A stretch of 9,076 nucleotides of DNA from Propionibacterium sp. (GTDB lineage Bacteria; Actinomycetota; Actinomycetes; Propionibacteriales; Propionibacteriaceae): positions 1-9,076 of the forward strand of contig JALHFX010000109.1 in the NCBI GenBank assembly GCA_022837595.1, in the 5' to 3' direction. Both the position numbers and the translations under genes were made by a program. The notes below the pieces were generated by a model. That model was not told the DNA's origin. It saw only the letters and a list, made by a program, of their open reading frames with translations, and searched no databases. This document shows, piece by piece, positions 1 through 5,979 of this stretch; positions within the stretch are counted from its first letter, which is position 1, and every line of letters starts with the position of its first letter.

Positions 1-1185
1 CTGGCCGTGCCACTGGCTGCACAGCTCGCTACGCAACCGATCGTCACAGCGTTATCCGGCCAGGTCAGCATGGTCGGGCTAGCGGCGAACCTCTTCGCCG
101 GGCCTTTCGTCGGTCCGGTTACCATTCTTGGGCTGGCTGCGGGACTGGCCTGGCTGATATGGCCTGGTCTGGGCTCGGTAGTCGGCTGGGCTGCTGGCTG
201 GTGCGTCCAACCGATCGTTCTCGTCGCTCGACTGGCAGCATCCGCCCCTGCCGCAGCGTGGACCTGGCGCAGCACGCCATTGAGCCTGGTACTGCTCGGA
301 CTCGGGTGCGGGGTGATAGCGGCTCTCGTGATACCCAGAATCCTGCCGAGTCGGATGTTGTCAGCGGGGCTGGCTCTGGTTCTAGTACTGGCTGCCGTCC
401 GGGCTCCACCGCAGTCGGGTTGGCCGGGGGAGTGGGCGGTGATCGCCTGTGATGTAGGGCAAGGCGGCGCACAACTGATCCGGACGGCTCCCGGTCAGGC
501 GATACTCGTGGATACCGGGCCCGAGCCCGAAGCACTGCGAACCTGCTTGTCGGCCTCCGGTATTCGGGAGATCCCCATACTGGTGTTGACGCATTCGCAT
601 GCTGACCACGTTGATGGCCTTGCGGCGGTCATCGATCGGGTACCCATTGGCATGGTGCTCGTCGGCTCGGATGCGCCGGACAGCTCAAAACTGAATGGCC
701 TGCCCGAGCCTATTCGGACCAGACCGGGCGACACTGTTGAGGTTGGCTCGCTGAGATGGACGACACTGGCCGCTGGCCCCGCCAACAGATCAACGAAGAC
801 CGTGGAGCGATCCGGGATCGGTGAGGAGCCGGGTGAGAACGACGCCTCTGTCGTCGGCCTGATCGAGACGCCTGAGCTACGGATCCTGGTCACCGGTGAC
901 CTGGAAGTGGCCGGGCAGCAGGCGGTCGTGGCCTCTGGCGCCGATCTGCGGGCCGATGTGCTGGTCGTTCCGCATCACGGTTCACCGCGACAAGACCCGG
1001 AGTTCATCGCGGCCGTCCAATCGCGCATCGCCTTGATCCAAGTTGGCGAGAGGAACGGCTATGGCCATCCGGCAAGCTCGGCGCTGAAGATGCTGCAGAC
1101 TAGCGGGGCCTTGGTATTTCGGACCGACGAACAAGGCGCGATTGCTGTCTCGGAAGACGGCACAAAGGTAATGACGCAGCGGTGA
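1..1185 (+). CDS. comEC: ComEC/Rec2 DNA-uptake channel protein, C-terminal part (5' end outside window)
   Basis: The open frame runs in from the left edge, so the start and most of the competence domain are missing; 394 residues are visible. ComEC forms the inner-membrane channel through which single-stranded DNA enters during transformation. Residues 1 to about 135 are hydrophobic, rich in Gly, Ala, Leu and Val, and read as the last transmembrane helices. From about residue 145 a metallo-beta-lactamase-like domain follows: DVGQG near 151, the metal-binding signature THSHADHVDG near 197-206, NDASVV near 280, VTGDLE near 297-302, VPHHGS near 323-328 and GYGHP near 353. All expected metal-ligand motifs are present, so the domain looks intact; in this family it is thought to act as a nuclease on the non-transported strand. 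In related actinobacteria holA follows directly on the same strand; here an opposite-strand gene intervenes. Identification is firm; competence of the host is not shown by this. Confidence 0.93.
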   Translation: MAVPLAAQLATQPIVTALSGQVSMVGLAANLFAGPFVGPVTILGLAAGLAWLIWPGLGSVVGWAAGWCVQPIVLVARLAASAPAAAWTWRSTPLSLVLLGLGCGVIAALVIPRILPSRMLSAGLALVLVLAAVRAPPQSGWPGEWAVIACDVGQGGAQLIRTAPGQAILVDTGPEPEALRTCLSASGIREIPILVLTHSHADHVDGLAAVIDRVPIGMVLVGSDAPDSSKLNGLPEPIRTRPGDTVEVGSLRWTTLAAGPANRSTKTVERSGIGEEPGENDASVVGLIETPELRILVTGDLEVAGQQAVVASGADLRADVLVVPHHGSPRQDPEFIAAVQSRIALIQVGERNGYGHPASSALKMLQTSGALVFRTDEQGAIAVSEDGTKVMTQR

Positions 1186-1199
1186 TCGGCGCTCAAATG

Positions 1200-1241
1200 T
1201 GACGTGTGTGTTCCTGGAATGATCCAGGAACACACACGTCA
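1200..1241. terminator. Perfect 19-bp inverted repeat, probable bidirectional terminator
   Basis: Arms 1200-1218 and 1223-1241 are exact reverse complements around the 4-base loop ATGA. The hairpin lies 14 bases after the comEC stop and 27 bases past the end of the convergent epimerase gene, where both transcripts must stop. There is no T-run on either side, so if it terminates it would be of the tract-less kind often proposed for actinobacteria. It may instead be a copy of a dispersed repeat. Confidence 0.7.
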
Positions 1242-1268
1242 GCGTGTCTGCTATACAAACAGCTGTGA

Positions 1269-2513
1269 TCAGGCTGTGAACAGCGGCTTCAGGTGACGCT
1301 CGTAAAGGTTCTCGGTCACGTTGCGTGCAACGTCCTCGCGGTGCTCATCCAGCGCGTTCAGGTAGCGATCGCCCATCGCAGCGGCGAGCTTGAACGAGAC
1401 ATGCAACAGCTGACGCAGGTTGAGGTTGTAATCCGGGTTCGCCTGGTCATGACGCAGCGCATCGGCGAACTGCTTGCCGGTCCAGCCGTCTACCTCATCG
1501 GGAGTTGGCAGACCATCCGGATCGATATCGATCACATCGGCGTACGGTGCAGTCAGCTCCTCGAGCATGTCGAAAGCGTTACGGTAGATCTCCTTGGCGA
1601 TCACCAAGCCCTCGCCGCCGCCTTCGGCCAGTCCGATGAGCTCCTCGAGCCACGTGGTGCCGGCAGTCTTCAGATGCAAACCTGTGTCGAGTTCGCGAAT
1701 GATTTGCCCCATGCCAGGGTAAATCGAGAACTTGTCGGAACCTGTGTGCACCGAAAGCTTGAGGTTCTCGCGCAGGCCAAACTTCTTGATCGCGTACTGA
1801 ATCACCGCGACATCGGCGCGGAACTCGGCCAAGAACTCATCGACATCGCCGACGTAGTCGACGCCCTTGTTGAAACGACCGACAAACTTGACTGCCACGG
1901 TATCGATCGGCAGTTGCTTGAAGGCGACCTCAGACAGAACTACCAGCAGATCGGCCGGGCCCTGACGCTCAGGTGATTCGTCCATAGCCAGCTCGAGGTG
2001 GCGGATCGTGCCGCCCCGTTCGAGAACGCGATCGTAGAGGCGCTTGGCATCCTCAAGACCGAACAGGTAGCGGTTCGCAAGCTTCTCGAGGACCTCCTCG
2101 GTAACCACGATCGGAGCATCCAGCCCTGGGATCTCATGGGCGCCCAGCAGTGGTTGGACGCGCTCCAGGAAAGCTGCTGTGTTCTCTTCGGTGGTCGCTT
2201 TCCCGATGAGATCGGTGATATCGATGGTGAAGAAGTCGCAAGCGTCAATGAACCAATCGGCATTTGTCATGTTGATGTGGTCAGCGTCGACATAGTAGTC
2301 GCCCTGCCAGCCCGTCGCGGCGACAGCGTCCTCAGCTGCCTTGCGCTGATCGGCCGGCGAGGTTCCGATGATGGTGTGCTCGCGGTTGGACTTATTCCAG
2401 ACGATGTCGACCTCGACTCCGTCTGCCTTGATCTTTTCGAACGCAGCGACCTGTGCAGCGCCTTCTTTGCCGAAGCGGTCACCAGTGCCGAGGGAATATT
2501 TCCCGATCGTCAT
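1269..2513 (-). CDS. uxaE: Tagaturonate/fructuronate epimerase (UxaE family)
   Basis: The 414-residue protein resembles the UxaE family, named after the Thermotoga enzyme that interconverts D-tagaturonate and D-fructuronate in hexuronate catabolism. Family-like blocks occur in order: WNKSNREHTIIG at 39-50, YVDADHIN at 74-81, ELAMDE at 174-179, KFVGRFNKGVDYVGD at 209-223, SVHTGSDKFSIYPGMG at 254-269, HLKTAGTTWLEELIGLA at 280-296, and a C-terminal block rich in charged helices ending NLYERHLKPLF. The conserved His, Asp, Glu and Lys residues suit a metal-dependent sugar-acid epimerase; which of them are catalytic I infer only loosely. No signal peptide or membrane segment is seen, so it is cytoplasmic. 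ATG 2513 is preceded by GAGGAG with a 5-base gap, a strong ribosome site. It stands alone on the minus strand between comEC and holA, with no other uronate gene in view, so the real substrate could be a related ketose acid. The family call is strong, the substrate moderate. Confidence 0.82.
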   Translation of the reverse strand: MTIGKYSLGTGDRFGKEGAAQVAAFEKIKADGVEVDIVWNKSNREHTIIGTSPADQRKAAEDAVAATGWQGDYYVDADHINMTNADWFIDACDFFTIDITDLIGKATTEENTAAFLERVQPLLGAHEIPGLDAPIVVTEEVLEKLANRYLFGLEDAKRLYDRVLERGGTIRHLELAMDESPERQGPADLLVVLSEVAFKQLPIDTVAVKFVGRFNKGVDYVGDVDEFLAEFRADVAVIQYAIKKFGLRENLKLSVHTGSDKFSIYPGMGQIIRELDTGLHLKTAGTTWLEELIGLAEGGGEGLVIAKEIYRNAFDMLEELTAPYADVIDIDPDGLPTPDEVDGWTGKQFADALRHDQANPDYNLNLRQLLHVSFKLAAAMGDRYLNALDEHREDVARNVTENLYERHLKPLFTA

Positions 2514-2651
2514 GCTATCTCCTCAAAGGTCATCCTGATCAAGACTGTAGACGGGAAGCGATCAGCCAAGCCACTACAATGGGCATCTTGCCATTGGTTG
2601 CCATGCGCCCTCAGCCAGCAGTCTGTCTGCAGGAGGTGGCACGATGGAGCT
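2514..2651. promoter_or_regulatory. Divergent intergenic region between uxaE and holA
   Basis: This 138-base spacer must hold both promoters. On the plus strand TACAAT at 2575-2580 is a good -10 for holA, though no convincing -35 stands in front of it. On the minus strand TACAGT (complement of 2544-2549) could be the uxaE -10, also with a poor -35. Just past the plus -10 is a small inverted repeat, CAATGG at 2577-2582 and CCATTG at 2591-2596. The uxaE ribosome site is at 2519-2524 (minus strand), and AGGAGG at 2631-2636 is the best plus-strand ribosome site. Promoter calls rest on short hexamers only. Confidence 0.4.
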
Positions 2652-3623
2652 GTGGCAGCCTCATCGGTCTTCGGAAACACTGTGCTCATCCAGGGCTCTG
2701 AGCCCCTGATTGCAGAACGAGCCGTGGCCGGCCGGGTGGCCCAAGCCCAACGCGAGCACCCGGATGCCGAGCTGACACAGATCCATGCCGGCGACTTGGG
2801 AGACGGCCGCTTCGCTGATCTGACCGGCGGCAGCCTCTTCGCATCTTGGGTCATCGTGGTGGTTGACGATCTCGCGAGCCTGCCAGAGCAGTCGCTGCCG
2901 CTGGTGAAACAAATCGCGTTGGATCCTTTTCCCGAACTCAGCTTGACGCTCGTGCACGGCGGTGGAGCCAAGGGTAGAGGTCTGATCGACGCACTCAAGA
3001 AGGCGAAAGTTTCATGCATCGCAGCTGATCCGATCAGGGCGTGGGAGCTTCCCAAGTTTGTCGCGGCAGAGGCCCGGTCGTTGCGGATGAGCATGGATAC
3101 GCAGGCCTCTCAGGATCTTATCGACGCCGTCGGAACCGATTTGAGATCGTTGACCGGGGCACTCCGGCAGTTGGCATCTGACTATCAGGGCGAGCAACTG
3201 AGTGCCTCGATGGTGCGCCGCTATTTCGCCGGACGAGCCGAAGTGACAGGCTTCGCCGTGGCAGACGATGCACTGGCCGGGCGTCCGGGGGCTGCTCTGG
3301 AGAAACTTCGCTGGGCGTTGTCGACAGGGGTGGCGCCGGTGCTGGTGACCAGTGCTTTGGCGGGCTCGCTGCGCGGGCTGGGTAAATACATCGAACTGCG
3401 CTCTGCGAGGATGCCGCAAAATGACCTGGCCCGCCAGGTGGGGGTGCCGCCATGGAAGCTGAAGGAACTCGCGAGGCTATCTCGGGATTGGGGGCCAAAG
3501 GGCGTCTCGCTCGCGATCCGTGCGGTGGCCCGTGCAGATGAACAGGTGAAGGGTGCAGCGGCCGATCCTGGGTTCGCGCTTGAACAGATGCTCCTGATCA
3601 TCGACAAAGCCCGCCAATCCTAG
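2652..3623 (+). CDS. holA: DNA polymerase III delta subunit (clamp loader)
   Basis: Delta is the clamp-loader subunit that opens the beta sliding clamp for loading onto primed DNA. The chosen GTG gives 323 residues, normal for actinobacterial HolA. Visible features: an N-terminal strand and helix opening GNTVLIQGSEPLIAERA, the block GGSLFASWVIVVVDDL at 59-74 typical of the family's degenerate AAA+ fold, GTDLRSLTGALRQL at 161-174 (family signature) and the C-terminal collar stretch PPWKLKELARLSRDW at 266-280. Delta lacks a working Walker A motif, and none is seen here. The frame stays open upstream over the antisense uxaE gene, but that part has no family likeness. The start is awkward: AGGAGG at 2631-2636 is 15 bases from the GTG, while an ATG at 2644 with ideal spacing lies in another frame. 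Identification is strong; the exact start is uncertain. Confidence 0.9.
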   Translation: MAASSVFGNTVLIQGSEPLIAERAVAGRVAQAQREHPDAELTQIHAGDLGDGRFADLTGGSLFASWVIVVVDDLASLPEQSLPLVKQIALDPFPELSLTLVHGGGAKGRGLIDALKKAKVSCIAADPIRAWELPKFVAAEARSLRMSMDTQASQDLIDAVGTDLRSLTGALRQLASDYQGEQLSASMVRRYFAGRAEVTGFAVADDALAGRPGAALEKLRWALSTGVAPVLVTSALAGSLRGLGKYIELRSARMPQNDLARQVGVPPWKLKELARLSRDWGPKGVSLAIRAVARADEQVKGAAADPGFALEQMLLIIDKARQS

Positions 3624-3688
3624 CGTCAACGCTAGACGCGATCCGCTTTCAGATACCGTCGATTTCGGGCTCACCGATCCAAGACGAC

Positions 3689-3723
3689 AAGCGCCCTGAC
3701 CACCCAGCTGGGTCAGAGCGCTT
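3689..3723. terminator. Inverted repeat between convergent holA and rpsT, probable bidirectional terminator
   Basis: Arms 3689-3701 and 3711-3723 form a 13-bp stem with a single mismatch around a 9-base loop. It sits 65 bases after the holA stop and 29 bases past the rpsT stop, which suits termination of both transcripts, especially rpsT. No T-run follows on either strand. The rest of the spacer (3624-3688 and 3724-3752) shows nothing I can name. Confidence 0.68.
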
Positions 3724-3752
3724 ATTGAAAAGCCAGCCAGAACTGGCGTAAC

Positions 3753-4013
3753 TCAGAGAGCTGCGGCGCGCGACGAGATCGCGGACTTCCGGTTGGCTGC
3801 CTGGTTCTTGTGAATCACGCCTTTGGAGGCAGCCTTGTCGAGAGCACGATTTGCGATCTTCGCGTATTCCTGGGCCTTCTCGACATCGCCGGCCGCGGCG
3901 GCCTCGCGGAATTTACGAATGTGGGTGCGCAGTGCCGACTTTGTAGCCTTATTGCGGGCAGTTGCCTTGGCGTTGGTGCCGATACGCTTCTTCTGCGACT
4001 TGATGTTCGCCAC
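3753..4013 (-). CDS. rpsT: 30S ribosomal protein S20
   Basis: S20 is a primary binding protein of 16S rRNA in the small subunit. The 86-residue product starts (V/M)ANIKSQKKRIGTNAKATARNK and continues with THIRKFREAAAAGDVEKA and DKAASKGVIHKNQAANRKS, all classic S20 signatures; it is very basic and helical, as the family is. The start is GTG at 4013 and not the earlier in-frame ATG at 4094, because S20 proteins begin at ANIKSQ and an AGAGG ribosome site lies 8 bases upstream of the GTG. The gene is monocistronic, convergent with holA and divergent from the membrane-protein pair. The E. coli rpsT start is also non-AUG and its translation is autoregulated by S20; similar control here is inference only. 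Confidence 0.96.
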   Translation of the reverse strand: MANIKSQKKRIGTNAKATARNKATKSALRTHIRKFREAAAAGDVEKAQEYAKIANRALDKAASKGVIHKNQAANRKSAISSRAAAL

Positions 4014-4092
4014 TTGGTGAGCCTCTTTGAGTCGATGGTTTGACTGGGTAGCACGCCATCGGGCTGACGCCTGGTTGAACGCGCGACTGATC

Positions 4093-4122
4093 ACGCTACC
4101 ACAAGCATCCGATGGCGCTCAA
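4093..4122 (-). promoter_or_regulatory. Probable rpsT promoter
   Basis: On the minus strand TTGAGC (complement of 4117-4122) and TAGCGT (complement of 4093-4098) are separated by 18 bases, a plausible sigma-70-type pair. It would give a leader of about 70 bases before the GTG at 4013. A 9-bp inverted repeat, CGCCATCGG at 4054-4062 and CCGATGGCG at 4109-4117, brackets the promoter and leader. Confidence 0.5.
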
Positions 4123-4198
4123 GCCGTCGACGGTCGCCACGCGCTTAGCGCCTGGTGAAGGTCGGCAGTCAATCTCGTTGATGAGTCCGGACGATCGA

Positions 4199-4237
4199 TA
4201 TAGTTTCAGTTTCAATAGTTTATTGTGAAACTATAGA
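4199..4237. promoter_or_regulatory. AT-rich dyad-symmetric operator and promoter upstream of the membrane-protein pair
   Basis: TATAGTTTCA at 4199-4208 and its exact reverse complement TGAAACTATA at 4226-4235 flank 17 bases. Inside lies a second dyad, CAATA at 4213-4217 and TATTG at 4221-4225, and a third half-site ATAGTTT at 4215-4221; GTTTCA occurs twice in tandem (4203-4214). A possible plus-strand promoter overlaps it: TTTCAA at 4210-4215, 16 bases, TATAGA at 4232-4237. The layout is what a dimeric repressor of MarR or TetR type would bind, but no regulator gene is in view. The surrounding spacer, 4014-4198 and 4238-4341, shows only the rpsT promoter and leader and no supported gene. Confidence 0.6.
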
Positions 4238-4341
4238 ACGTCAGTGAGCGTGCTCATTCCGGACCTCCGAGCTTCCATCGGACGACCCCGACCTTGGTAC
4301 CTCATGGCGACGATGACGTATCTGGAGAAAAGGAAGTAGTG

Positions 4342-5037
4342 ATGGCGACTCAGGTTTACAAGACCCTGTCGAAGATCGTCGGGGCGGTCCTCGTAGTGAT
4401 CGGTGTGGCGGCGCTGATCGGCGGGAGCTTCGCGCACCGTTACGTGAGCGATCAGCTGGCCGATCAAGCGATCACCATGGCCACCGAAGAGAGTATCGAC
4501 GCCCAACTGGCCGCCGGACGTATCGGCCAGGACGACGCAGTAGCGCTGCGCAAGTTCGCAGGCCAAGAGATGACCACCGGCCCGCAGGCTGAGACGTTCG
4601 CCAATCACTACATCCATGCCCACATGGCCGCGGCGGCAAAGGCTGCGGGAGTGCCCGACGACCAGGCCAACTACAGCGCTATCGGTGCGCTGGTCACTCA
4701 ATACACCAATGATCTCAAGACCGAACTGAAGGCCCTGCCCCAGAACGCAGATGCCACTGACGCCCAGATTGCCGCCCAGGCCGCAGCCGAGATCGCTAAT
4801 CCGGAGACCACCTACCAGGACGCACAACAGGCTGCTGCACTACAGACTCTGCGGATGGACACCTTCCTGGACGGCAACACTCTGCGGGGCATGCTGCTTA
4901 ATGCATATGGCTGGTGGTTGGTCGGTACGATCGCGCAGGCCGCCGGCTGGGCGATGATCGTCATCGGTGTCGCGCTTTTCGTGTTTGGTTTTGTATGGAG
5001 GAGAACAACTGCGCAAAACGCAGCGACCGGCGCCTGA
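4342..5037 (+). CDS. Two-TM membrane protein of unknown function, paralog A
   Basis: I do not recognise a function. The 231-residue product has a hydrophobic helix at about 11-29 (a membrane anchor or uncleaved signal), a polar and mostly helical Ala- and Gln-rich domain at about 32-178 likely outside the membrane, then LRGMLLNAYGWWLVG at 181-195 leading into a second hydrophobic helix at about 199-218 with a short basic tail. Architecture and some spots (FAG..., GPQA, the LRGML block before the last helix) recall short actinobacterial membrane proteins often mislabelled 'aromatic ring-opening dioxygenase LigA'; no dioxygenase motif is present. ATG 4342 is chosen because AGGAAG lies 5 bases upstream and the N-terminus aligns without gaps to paralog B; GTG at 4339 is an adjacent alternative. 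It is the first gene after the operator-like dyad at 4199-4235 and is probably transcribed from there. Confidence 0.75.
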   Translation: MATQVYKTLSKIVGAVLVVIGVAALIGGSFAHRYVSDQLADQAITMATEESIDAQLAAGRIGQDDAVALRKFAGQEMTTGPQAETFANHYIHAHMAAAAKAAGVPDDQANYSAIGALVTQYTNDLKTELKALPQNADATDAQIAAQAAAEIANPETTYQDAQQAAALQTLRMDTFLDGNTLRGMLLNAYGWWLVGTIAQAAGWAMIVIGVALFVFGFVWRRTTAQNAATGA

Positions 5038-5072
5038 GCGGCAAAGGGAACCCTGCGCTCGACTGTGCATCG

Positions 5073-5108
5073 TAAGGGGATATGTCAGCCCGCTGACGTA
5101 TCCCCTTA
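5073..5108 (+). terminator. 17-bp hairpin between the two paralogs
   Basis: Arms 5073-5089 and 5092-5108 pair over 17 positions with only two bases between them. The one non-identity becomes a U-G wobble in plus-strand RNA but an A-C mismatch on the other strand, so the structure favours a role in the plus-strand transcript. It follows paralog A by 35 bases and precedes paralog B by 49. It may terminate or attenuate transcription, protect the upstream mRNA end, or act as an operator. No T-run follows. A weak -10 (TAGAAT, 5118-5123) downstream leaves room for a separate paralog B promoter. Confidence 0.6.
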
Positions 5109-5157
5109 GACTTCCCCTAGAATGCCTGAGAGGCGTCGTACGTCGAGCTGAGGAGCC

Positions 5158-5820
5158 ATGGCAGAATCCGCTTATAAGGCAATGTCCAGGGTCTTCGGGA
5201 TAGTACTGCCCGCGATCGGGGTCGGTGCAATGGTCGGTGGATCGTTCGCGCATCGATTCGTCGCTGATCAGCTCGCTTCCGAAGACATCACCATTCCCGA
5301 GTCGAAGGTCATCGCTCGTGAGCTGAAGATCGGACTCATCGAACCCGAGGATGCGGAGCAGCTGGCCCCGCATGCGGGAGAAACACTGAGCAACGGGCCA
5401 CAGGCCCGGATCTATGCGGACAATTATGTGCTTGCTCATATGAAGGTGGCGGCCGATCGCGCCGGGGTACCTGCCGATCGGGCCACCTATGCCGGAGTCG
5501 GAGATCTCGCCAGCGAACTCACCGACGAATTGAAGGCCGAGCTCAAACAGGATCATCCCGAGATGGGGCCCGGTGAGATTGCTGGATTGGCCCGTATGGA
5601 GATCCAAGATCCCGAGACCGACTACGAGCTGGCACGCAAAATCAGCCAGCTGCAGCAGTTGCGTTCAGAGAACTTTTTCATGGGCAACGCGATCCGCGGC
5701 ATGTTGCTGAACGCCTACGGCTGGTGGCTGGTCGGGCTGGTCGCTCGCGTCGCCGGAGCTGCTCTGGTCAGCATAGGTAGCGTCCTGGGTTTCGTGGGGT
5801 TCAGGAGGGGCCGCCGGTAG
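5158..5820 (+). CDS. Two-TM membrane protein of unknown function, paralog B
   Basis: The function is unknown. The 220-residue product has the same plan as paralog A: hydrophobic helix at about 11-29, polar helical domain at about 32-175, then IRGMLLNAYGWWLVG at 179-193 and a last hydrophobic helix at about 194-214 ending in a basic FRRGRR tail. The first 130 residues align to paralog A without gaps; shared blocks include GGSFAHR, DQLA, GPQA, AHM, AGVP, ELKAELK-like and the near-identical RGMLLNAYGWWLVG. Similarity is otherwise moderate, so the duplication is old and both copies have been kept intact. The middle domain is more acidic than that of A (Glu/Asp in place of Ala/Gln). ATG 5158 is supported by that alignment; the ribosome site GAGGAG at 5150-5155 is close, only 2-4 bases away. 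lepA follows on the same strand after about 160 bases. Confidence 0.75.
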   Translation: MAESAYKAMSRVFGIVLPAIGVGAMVGGSFAHRFVADQLASEDITIPESKVIARELKIGLIEPEDAEQLAPHAGETLSNGPQARIYADNYVLAHMKVAADRAGVPADRATYAGVGDLASELTDELKAELKQDHPEMGPGEIAGLARMEIQDPETDYELARKISQLQQLRSENFFMGNAIRGMLLNAYGWWLVGLVARVAGAALVSIGSVLGFVGFRRGRR

Positions 5821-5979
5821 GCGTGGCCCTGCGCGTCTGACGTGCTTGCTCGTCGAGCCGCGTTGTTGTCTTCACCGCAATGCAGCGAAGGTAACGAGTT
5901 GGGACTGTGACCTGGGCGTGGGAGGATGGACGATGGCGCTGATCGCGTCCACGGCTCTCGACAATCACGACTGGAAAGA

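Noticed and set aside
1293..1976. 227-codon plus-strand open frame within uxaE
   Set aside because: Antisense shadow of the epimerase, whose minus-strand translation shows clear family motifs.
1998..2651. Long N-terminal extension of holA
   Set aside because: The frame is open by chance across antisense uxaE; the extension would add over 200 residues without likeness to delta subunits.
4231..4827. 198-codon minus-strand open frame opposite paralog A
   Set aside because: Antisense shadow; the plus strand carries the paralog-supported membrane protein.
4840..5607. 255-codon minus-strand open frame opposite the two paralogs
   Set aside because: It spans two real genes and their spacer in antisense, has low-complexity composition, no ribosome site and no recognisable domain; an effect of GC-rich codon use.
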